Origin: Paramacrobiotus richtersi | Taxonomy: Eukaryota; Tardigrada; Eutardigrada; Parachela; Macrobiotidae | Assembly: GCA_034698045.1 (NCBI GenBank) | Contig: JAQGAU010001041.1 | Location: 1-21,844 of the forward strand | Reading direction: 5' to 3' | Length of the DNA stretch: 21,844 nt | Notes under the pieces: generated by a model | Told to the model about the DNA's origin: nothing | Database searches by the model: none | What the model saw: the letters and a program-made list of their open reading frames with translations, nothing else | Shown: positions 1 to 9,000 of the stretch, in pieces | Layout of the letters: every line of letters begins with the position of its first letter | Position numbering within the stretch: position 1 is the first letter of the stretch | Position numbers and translations under genes: made by a program

Positions 1-116
1 CGAACGATGACGTAGCGAAGGAACATTTTAACGTTGTAAAATGAATTTTCCGCATTTTTTCCGTGTTTTGTGCACTTATTTTGTTACGAAGTACGAATCG
101 ATTTTGGTTTTTGCAG

Positions 117-3100
117 GATATTGTCCGGATTAATTTGGACATGGAAAACAAGAAACTGGGCGCCAATCCGGAATTCTTGAAAGCCTGCGAGAATGCCAAG
201 AAAAACGGGGGCCGATTACATCTTCTAGGATTGGTAAGAACGTCGCTGTTTGTAGCCGAATATCGTAGAGTAAGGGCGTCAAGATTCTGTGGCAAAAATG
301 ACAAATGAAAATCGTTGCTGAATTGTACAACTGCGTCTTTTGCGAAATAATGTTCTTAATCTTTTTTACGCAAAAACGTTGTTTGGAAGAATCTGAAAAT
401 GAATTTTTCTGTGACATTGCAGGTGAGCGACGGCGGTGTACACTCCCATATTGATCATCTATTTGCGCTGCTGGAAGGCGCCAAAGCGGCCCATGTCCCC
501 AAGACATTTGTACACTTTTTTGGTGATGGACGTGACACGAGTCCGACAAGCGCAGGTGGGAGAAAATGTCTACTTTATACCCTAACAGCCGAATTTAGAA
601 TAGAAAAAGTGTTTTAAACGTTGGACATTGATATCATTGGTTGAATAATACTAATTCAACTAATTCGAAATATTAAAACATTATACGGTAAATACGGGTA
701 TTGAAAGTAGCATTAAAAATCGTTTTTGATCACAAAATTGTTTGCTGTAGTGATTTCTGTATTGGCGATTTTCTCTTCTTATCTGGCTTGTATTTCTCTT
801 TTTTTATAATAGTCAGTCTGTTAGTTTTTCTGCTGATGTAGCATTTCTTTAAAATGGACTGTATCCGGCCATTTTTGTGCCTTTACATTTTCAGAAGCCA
901 TCACTGTTCCATTTTCAACAATAAAACTAATTTTATGATTATTAATTTAATAAGTAAGAACTCACTACTAAGAAGTATTTATGCTACTTGTATTGCGTGT
1001 ACTGTAGTTGAAAACTTATATAAAAAAATATGAAACAATTATAACTTAAATAAGAATAAATGTATAATATAAAAGAAAAAATTATTTATTTTAGTTGGAT
1101 ATTTGGACCGCTTGAACCAGCACATAGCATCCATACAGTACGGTGAATTGGCCGATGTAACCGGGCGATACTACGCCATGGATCGTGATAAGCGTTGGGA
1201 GCGGATAAAAGTCGCTTATGATGGATTAGTGGCCGGCGCCGGCGAAACCGTGGAAAATGCGCTAGAAGCCAGAAACGTTAGTGCCACATTAAGCCACTTT
1301 AAAATTGAAAATCCAGATTTTGTTGTTGGTTTTCCGTAGTTAATGGACAGTCGCTATAATCTACCAGAAGGTAAAGGCCGCGAAACGGATGAATTTTTCA
1401 AACCGATTATCGTTAAAGGCCAAGGAAGAATACAAGGTAATAAGTTTTGCTTTTTTTCAGTGTCGTTGGAAAAACAATTTTGATTAGTAATTTATTTTTA
1501 AAAATAATTTTAATTAGTAATTTGATTTTATAAATAATTGTATTTAGTAATTAATTGTGATTTTAAAAATAATTTTTAATTAGTAAATTAAATTTACGAA
1601 TAATTTTAATTGGTTTATTTTGCAGAGAATGACACGATGGTTTTCTTTAATTTCCGCTCCGATCGTATGCGAGAGATTGTGGAGACATTTGGCGTGAAAA
1701 GGAATTTCGAAACTGATAATCACCCAAAAAATCTGGTTGGTTCCACAGCATTGAACGATGGTTTGCCAGGTTTTAAAAGAATCAATAATTTGCAGTTTTT
1801 GGCGTGTATGACCCAGTATAACCAAGCGTGGACGTTTCCACTACTGTATCCGCCAGCGAACACCGAAAATACATTATCGGAATGGATTTCCCGGAAAAAG
1901 TTTGCCCAGTTCCACTGTGCCGGTAATTTCTGTTTAATATTATTGCACGGACATTTTGTACGTTTTTTTTATTAATTCGGATGAGAATTTTCAGTCTAGA
2001 ATCGATTTTTTTCGTTGAGTTTTTTTGGCAGCCTTGATTATTGCACCGACGGCGAATGATGATACAGTGATAAAGCGTAGTGTATGGGCTGTCATTCTCA
2101 TCCTTATTACCATTGGGGTAATACGTACGCGGTACAAATCTGCCCTTCTAGTTGATTAAAACTGATGTTGACTCATTATAATCCATTTTTACGGGATTAT
2201 ATTAATTTTGTCGTCTAATACATTTTAAACCCTGACGCGATTCTTGACACAGTTAAGAAAATTTCTGTAACTCGTCAAGAATTTTGATAAATAGAAAAAT
2301 TTCTTGGATAAATGGGGAAAACTTGCAAGAATATTAGGTTTGTAAGAGTTTTAAAGCAGGGATAGCAAAGGTAGTGTCTTCAGATGCTTGAGTGTATGTT
2401 CTCAATAGAAACGGAAAAGTACGCCCATGTGACGTTCTTCTTCAACGGCGGTAAGGAGAGCGTGGTGGAGGGGGAAGAGCGCTGCATGGTGCCCTCACCC
2501 AAAGTGCCCACCTACGATCATCTGCCGGAAATGAACTGTGCAGGTGTGGCCGACAAGGTACAATAATTGCTACAAATTATACACGTGTAGTAAAAGCAAT
2601 ATGAGAGCGTTTGTCAAGCTCCCGTGACTTGTTGTTTACTTACTGATTTTTTCTTTGTTATTTATCTAGTTTACTTATTTATTATTTTACTTACTTATTT
2701 ATTATTTATTTTATTATTATATTTATTATTTGTTTTATTGTGTTTTCGCGTCATTTTGTTTTTTCACGCCATTTTTTTTAGCGCATGTTAAATATTTGGA
2801 ATTTTAGCGTTGTTAGGAACGTCATGTTGTAGAAAAGTTCTCAAATTGGCGAAATCCAATGCTTAACCGTGATGTGATGTTGCAGATGGTGGAGGCAATG
2901 GGAACTGGCAAATACAAGTTTGTCATGTGCAATTTTGCCCCGCCGGATATGGTAGGCCATACCGGAGTGTATGAGGCGGCGGTGAAGGCGGTAACGGCGA
3001 CTGGTAAGGAAATAACCCAGAAAAATGGTTTTTTCAATGTGTAAATTTTTACAGCTTTTTTTATTAATTTAAATATATTTTGCAGTTTTTGCATTTTCAT

Positions 3101-5085
3101 AATTTAGTTTAATTTAGTAATATTTTTTAATTTATTTTGATTTAATTGTATAATTGTTTTTCACGCTGTTTGGCAATATTTTAATTGGATTTTCTGCGAT
3201 GTAGATATTGCCATTGGACGGATCGTCGAAGCGTGTAAACAGCACAACTTTGTCTTGCTAATCACGGCGGACCACGGTAATGCCGAACAGATGCTGGCAC
3301 CCGATGGACAGCCACACACTGCCCATACCACCAATAGAGGTTTGTTGATCAAAAGAACCTTTTATCCAGAAAGCTGCGAATTCGTACGATAAATTTAAAT
3401 TTGTTTTCCCTGTCTAGTTACGCTTTTTTACAGGTTTTGTTGTACATGACATATGTTGCATACCCGAGAAAATCGGTTTCTATACTGAATGTCATCGTTT
3501 GTATTTCTGTATAATAACTTTATACAGCTCCCTGAGAGCCCGTTTTATCCTATCATGTGTACTTTGGATTCTTTGATATTGTATAAATCCCGGTAAATAT
3601 TATAGTCATTTTTCAAGCAAGTTTGTAAGACAATTTTAACTGGCAAACAAATTCATTTGTAAAGTACTTCGCCAGATTTTTGCGTTATTAAATTTTGTTC
3701 AATATTAATTTTAAAGGAATCGGTCGCATTTCGTACTTTCGTGGTAACGTTGGATCGTGAGTTGTATAATCTCGTATCTTGCATTATAAAAGCTTGAAAT
3801 CAGTCGCTATTAGCCAGCCTTCGTGTTGATTATGCAGATGTGGCAGTCGTAGTGCAGTGGCTTGTACGGTGGTCGCAAACAAGGGTCGACGGCAAGGCCA
3901 TGAAATAAATAATAAAATTCACGATAAAGATCATAAAGTCTGAAGTAATGGTTAAAGATTTTTTCAATTTAGTTAATCTACGATTTTATGGTGTTTGTAC
4001 AGAGCGCTTTTGCAAAAATTTATATTCTGACTTTTTTGCTATTCTTTTCATTGGGCTTTTCATTCCAGTCCTATTCGTAAAACATTTTTCTGAGCCCGTG
4101 GTCTACGTTTTCATATTCACTGCTCCATTGGAAATGCATATACCGTTGACATGCATTGCTTGTTTGTATTCATAATTACTGAAAACTGGATAAAGGAACC
4201 CGTATTATTTGCACAAACTGGAGAAACTAATTGTCAGTGTATTGGTTCGTCTCTAGTTAAATTTTAATTAGTTAAATTTCTTGAATTTAATTTCTTTAAA
4301 AACTTTTTCATGTACAGTATGGAACTTTGCAGATGTTTGATTTCTCCTTAGGCTAATATAATTTTTTCAAATATTTTAATATTTTTAATTTATTTAAATA
4401 GCGATTGAGAACGAACGAAATTTAACATAGTAAAGTGTGAACTATGACAAACATATGAAGTGCTGTTTTCATTACTGACACGTGAGGATGTAAAACACTA
4501 CTGCTGTTTTCTACATTACCGTCGAATTTAGCGAATTTTTGCTTGCATTGTCCGTTAGCATCTTCCTGCTCATGGTCGATTGGGTTTAACATTTAACGGC
4601 GCGCGCGCGCATTAATAATAAGTAGATCAATCAGTGATAATTATAATATTATTATCTGTGAATAATCGCATTTTGTACTAGACATATTTTCACCTACAAA
4701 TATTACCAAATAATGTAGAAAAATTTCCAAAAATGAATAAAAAAAAATAAAATTATAAAAAAAGGAAATATGCATATTACTAATATTATTACCTGTGAAA
4801 ATTCGTTCGCATTTTTACTAGACATATTTTTACCATAAAAATATTACCAAATAATGTAGAAAAATTTTCAAAAAGGATAAAAACAGAATTATAAAAAAAA
4901 GAAATGTACATAACATTGTATTCGTGCTGTTTGCAGTGCCCTTTATAATGGCCATCACATCGCGCAAGCTCTTACAGCCGTCTCACAACGCGGCCCTGGC
5001 CGATGTGGCTCCGACCGTGTTGGACCTGCTGGGTCTCGGGAAACCGAAAGAAATGGACGGGCAAAGTCTGCTGCTGCCGGCATGA
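117..5085 (+). CDS. gpmI: Cofactor-independent phosphoglycerate mutase (iPGM), 5' end outside the window
   Basis: Interconverts 3- and 2-phosphoglycerate in cytosolic glycolysis without 2,3-bisphosphoglycerate, using two metal ions (Mn or Mg). Ten exons join in phase: 117-233, 423-555, 1095-1276, 1340-1436, 1626-1735, 1796-1922, 2409-2557, 2886-3003, 3205-3339, 4937-5085 (TGA 5083-5085). They give 438 residues; family members are about 510-550, so roughly 75-100 N-terminal residues, with the catalytic serine, lie upstream. Fragment residues matching family active-site positions: HSHIDH 46-51, GDGRD 73-77, RSDRMR 187-192, the TEKYAH lysine 259, PDMVGHTG with D326 and H330, ADHGN with D367 and H368, and HTAH 382-385. 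All expected metal and substrate ligands in this part are present. Intron 5 (60 nt) is in frame and stopless; intron 9 (1,597 nt) is repeat-rich. Nematodes use this enzyme type; vertebrates use the unrelated cofactor-dependent one. Identity is very secure; individual splice sites slightly less so. Confidence 0.96.
556..1094 (+). other. iPGM intron 2 (539 nt), AT-rich
   Basis: GT donor at 556 and TTTTAG acceptor ending at 1094. Splitting a valine codon here restores the family's TSPTSAVGYL-type junction. The interior is AT-rich, and I see no gene, RNA or clear repeat in it. Confidence 0.8.
1481..1612. repeat. Degenerate AT-rich tandem repeat in iPGM intron 4
   Basis: About four imperfect units of 30-45 nt built around ATTAGTAATTTGATTTT and AAAATAATTTT follow one another inside the 189-nt intron 4. 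This is simple AT-rich expansion with no coding capacity. Confidence 0.6.
1736..1795 (+). other. iPGM intron 5: 60 nt, multiple of three, no stop
   Basis: Donor GTTGGT and acceptor TTTGCAG. Both flanks are in phase 0 and the intron reads through without a stop. Removing it joins ...HPKNL to FLACMTQYN..., which matches the family spacing exactly. Leaving it in would add 20 residues at a conserved place, so I call it an intron. Confidence 0.75.
1923..2408 (+). other. iPGM intron 6 (486 nt)
   Basis: Donor GTAATT at 1923 and acceptor CTCAATAG ending at 2408. The split glutamate codon recreates the conserved CAETEKYAH motif. I see nothing else in this stretch. Confidence 0.8.
2558..2885 (+). other. 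iPGM intron 7 (328 nt)
   Basis: Donor GTACAA at 2558 and acceptor TTGCAG ending at 2885, phase 0, joining ...GVADK to MVEAMG.... The middle (about 2635-2745) is a TTATTTA-rich simple-sequence stretch. Confidence 0.8.
3615..3863 (+). repeat. Dispersed repeat with tRNA-Ser-like terminus, copy 1
   Basis: Shares ordered blocks with 6812-7037: AAGCAAGTT, AACTGGCAA, a TATTAAATTT-like block, CGTGGTAACGTT, TAATCT..TAT.TTGCA, and finally CAGTCGTAGTGCAGTGGCTT. The terminal piece (3842-3863) contains TAGTGCAGTGG, a perfect RNA polymerase III A-box pattern (TRGYNNAGYGG), preceded by seven bases like a tRNA-Ser acceptor arm. GGGTCGACGGC, about 40 bases on, is a weak B-box candidate. The shared region lies upstream of the tRNA-like part, which is unusual for a tRNA-headed SINE. 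Confidence 0.6.
4599..4610. repeat. GC dinucleotide run
   Basis: Six GC dinucleotides in a row inside an otherwise strongly AT-rich intron. Alternating GC of this kind can adopt Z-DNA in vitro. Confidence 0.7.
4643..4918. repeat. Imperfect 138-bp tandem duplication
   Basis: Unit A (4643-4780) and unit B (4781-4918) share, in order, TAATATTATTA.CTGTGAA, ACTAGACATATTTT.ACC, AAATATTACCAAATAATG and TAGAAAAATTT.CAAAAA, followed by matching A-rich tails. Many substitutions and small indels separate them, so the duplication is not recent. It lies directly before the last iPGM exon. Confidence 0.75.
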
Positions 5086-6002
5086 ACACGTTATCCGGTT
5101 GTTTCTCTGTCTGTGAACAAAAATATATCAAATGATGAAGACGGTGCATGTATTACGGTGTCGTTTTGTTGGTTTTTGCTTGGTATTTGACATTTGGGTT
5201 GGTTGGTGTTTTGTTGTGTGATAGTTCTATGTTGTATTGAAAATTTGATGTACCGGTACTGCAAAAGTCACTAGAGACCCGTATACAAGCTGGGAAATCG
5301 TTTATTGAAGAATTCTGCTGAAGTTTAACATCTGTTTTTTCGATCCGATACCAGAAAAACGGAGGCGTTCAAAAGTTGTTGTGACCGTGTGTGGTAACAC
5401 GAAAAACTGCTGAATAGCACACAGGCGGAAATTGATAAATAGGAAAATGATGCCGCTTCTGCAGCCGTCGCCGTGGTAAGCGCCTCTAGGAGACGGTCTG
5501 GTGAATGAAAACGAAATTCACATCCGGTTCGCTGGTCAGCATCTCTCACACTGAGAAGCCATTATGCCAGCTCCTTGCAAGTTATGATTTCTTAGTCCAT
5601 AAGCATTTTGTCAATTTATAACTAAAGTCTTGTCAAAAAACCTGCCACACGATGGTAAATGTCAGAAACAGAAAAGCGATCACAAATTCGCACTATTTGC
5701 CTGCAGAGATGGCCACCGTGCTAACCGCCTTCTGGTGGCAGTGCTATGAACGGACGCTATTTTTGCCTCGACTGTCACACCGACGTCACAGTTTAAAAAA
5801 CTGAATTTTGCGCTGCATAATTAACTGCTGTGTAGACATCGATCCTATTTCCGTGATTCACTTTGGATTACAAATCTCAACCGCCACTTTGACAGCGGCG
5901 TCAGTAGCAGTAATTTATTGTTAGCCAACTTTTATTTCTGTATGCACACAGACTAGCCGCACTGATTCTGCCTGGATTGAGCTGATAAGCAGCCGAGAGG
6001 AA
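5086..6002. other. Spacer between iPGM and Fringe
   Basis: 917 nt holding the iPGM 3' UTR and the Fringe 5' UTR and promoter. I see no AATAAA after the iPGM stop and no clear TATA box. The short open frame on the - strand at 5325-5549 has no recognisable motif or splice context. It is less AT-rich than the introns. Confidence 0.6.
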
Positions 6003-9000
6003 ATGAAGGTCGATCCTAATCAGCTCACCACGTTGCGCTATTTCCCAGTCAAACCAGTGCAAACAGCTACCAGCCACGCACTTATTCAGTCCGCAAAACC
6101 GCAGCAAAATCTCCATTCCCCGACGTCCTCCGATCAATTTTCCATAAAAATTCCATTCATCATGCGGTGGACCGTTGGGCGCATGTTATTGGTGGCGATC
6201 GTCGGATTCTTCATGTTTGTTTATGTGTCATGGAGAATATTTGGTCCGGTGCAGTTTGGTTACTTTGTCGATGAGGTATTTGGTCCGCAGCGTGTTACGA
6301 CGTTGAGGAGAGTGGCGCCCGCTGGGCAGTGTCCAGGGGATTTCGCCGATTGGCCGGGGAATTTTGTTTTTTTGACCATTAAGACCACGGCGGCTAACCA
6401 TCATAACCGGCTGAAATGGCTGATGCAGACGTGGATTCCGGTGGCGCTGGCGATTAAAGGCCGGAGAAATGAGAGTCTGGTCAAGGTTGGTGGATGAGGA
6501 AGTACTTATAGTCTTGTACATTCACTGTTCACTGTTCGGTCTTGTTGTTTAGACTTTCGATATTATCAATTCGTTAGTCTATGAATTATAACTTTATAAT
6601 GATGATATATAATTTTAACATACATAAATTAATATAAAAATAATGTGTAATAATTTAACATTAAATATACTAATAAATTGTAATTAAAATAGTAATTTAA
6701 CATAAAAATAGTAAATTAATCTAAAAATAAGTAAGAATTTAACAGTAGATATACTCATAAATTGTAATTAAAAATAGTAATTGTCTGCGTGATTTTAGCG
6801 TGCTAATTCCTAAGCAAGTTGTGACAAGTTTCAACTGGCAAGAAATTTCATGTTTATATGAGCTGTATGATACTTTGAGAGATTTTTATGGTATTAAATT
6901 TCGTCGATGTTTAACGAATTTGTCGCAGTTCGTGGTAACGTTTAATCGGGATTTGCTTAATCTTATATTTGCAATATGAACGCTTGCACAGTAGTTGCGC
7001 GTAGTTCAGAATCACGGTAGTCGTAGTGCAGTGGCTTTTATAAGATATTGTGATTGACTCATTGGTAACGAAAAAGGCCAACAAATTAAAAGGAGAAATA
7101 TTAACTGACTACAATGTTTACTTAAGATTGCAGGTTTGTTTTTACTTAAAAATAACAGTTTAGAAAATAACAGTTTACTTATCTCTGTGTATGTTATTTC
7201 GTTCGTAAAACTTTTATTGCTATTTTGTATGACAATAATTTCCTCGTGTAGGTTTCTCTGGTATCCGATGCGACTGATCCGTTGCATACCATTAACGTCG
7301 GTACGTGAAAACGTATATATAGAATTTTATTTTGTTTCTTGCTTATGCTGCATCATACATTTATAGATATTTCTTCTGAGCTGGTTTACGTTTTAGGCGG
7401 ACGCATGGTACAGACCAACTGCCCCAGTTCTCATAACAAGTAAAAAACTCCGTATGTGTAGATTCGCTGCCGAATACGGACTAATTTTGCTTTATTACAG
7501 AACGGATTTATGCTGCAAAATGGCTGCGGAATTTGATCTATATTTGGCTGAAAAGAAGCCTCCACAGTGCGTGAACAGAACAGAATAATTTATAAAATAA
7601 TTTAATAAAATAATTTTAATATATTAAAATTCTACAATAATTTCTACCATTAACGTTATTCCGTGTGTTTCCATAAATGTAGTTACTTTACTAAACTCTA
7701 TATTATTTGTAAAATTTTATTAATTCTAAATACTGACTGCATATGGTCATGATCACGCATAATAGAAATATGTTGCCGACATTATTTTATTTAAAAATAT
7801 GGATTTTCTTTTCGTTAGATGGTTTTGTCATGTGGATGATGATACATACATCAACATTTTCAATTTACTGAAAACATTACGCAAACTCGACTCGGAAACG
7901 CCGGTGTACATTGGAAAACGGTCCCGAGGCCCAACCAAACTGAAGGACAGCCTATCGATTCTCCCTTTACCAGTGTGGGGACGGGTAAGAATTCCCTATC
8001 TTACGACGTGCAACATTCAAAGAAGATACAATTATTATAAAAGAAAAAAATGTAAAAAATATAAAAAAAATTAAAAAAATATAAAAAAATATAAAAAAAT
8101 GAAAAAACAATACGTTCAATATGTTATTAAGATAATTACACACAGCGAGACGGAAACGGACAGGCCTCTCCGATGACCCTTTCCTTATAATATCGTTTCG
8201 CCGTTTGAGATTTCGCCTGTTAGTCCTTTCTTTCGTTTATTTATCCGGTTTTGAAATTCCGCGCACACGGGACATCTAAAAACGATTTAACACCGTTTCA
8301 GGAGTGAAATTCATAAACATCACGGTAATTCTGAATTTTCAGAATTTTGCTAAATTTTGGGTGGAAATTTATTAAAAGAAAAACTAAACTAAATTAAATA
8401 CTAATAAAAATAATAACAGTAATATAAATACTAATATAAAAAACTCATAAAACTAAAAACGAACCCCAAAAAGAAATACCAGAACACGATACAACTCACC
8501 TTATGCGATTCGGAGACGGATAAAACATGAGATCGCATGCCACTGGCCGCGTTACCGGCACTGATAGAAATTTATCCAAAAATACGGCATGCTTGTCAAG
8601 ATGTTGCCCGTCATCCGCACTTATTCCCTGGCACACTTTGAGATAGTCCAACCAGTGCAGCAGCTTCTCCAGCGAGTGCCGGTCAAGAATATCGCATGCC
8701 GGAAGCGGACTGTTGCCGGCTTTCTCGCGTCCCAGCAGTTCGACACGTGGCTCCAGTGTGTTGCGGAAATACAGACATCGTTCGAATGCGCTCGATGGGG
8801 ACTGACCAGTTGTGTTACTGCGGTAAAAAACACAGTATTTGTCGCCCTTGTCGACGGGCAACACGAGATGCAACAGCTGGGTGTCGATGTTGGCTGCATC
8901 ATTTATCAGATCTGCTAAGCTAGTGTAGCTCACTTTATGAGGAACATTCTCTGCAAATTAAACAAACATTCCATAAAGCTAATAATAATGATGTATTAGT

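Larger units (their letters stand above)
3340..4936 (+). other. iPGM intron 9 (1,597 nt), repeat-bearing
   Basis: Donor GTTTGT at 3340 and acceptor TTTGCAG ending at 4936, phase 1. It is by far the longest intron of the gene. It holds a dispersed repeat (3615-3863), a GC dinucleotide run (4599-4610) and an imperfect 138-bp tandem duplication (4643-4918). No gene is seen inside. Confidence 0.8.
6486..7251 (+). other. Fringe intron 1 (766 nt)
   Basis: Donor GTTGGT at 6486 and acceptor TCGTGTAG ending at 7251, phase 0, joining ...ESLVK to VSLVSDATD at the position of the family's TDGEDE region. It contains an AT-rich duplication (6652-6780) and copy 2 of the dispersed repeat (6812-7037). Confidence 0.75.

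Noticed and set aside
3842-3905. Possible functional tRNA gene
   Set aside because: The A-box pattern is good, but there is no convincing anticodon arm, T arm or matching acceptor 3' half, so it is treated as a repeat terminus.
8589-8923. Open frames of 75-109 codons on the + strand
   Set aside because: They are shadows of THAP exon 2 on the other strand, which has proper splice sites and phase.
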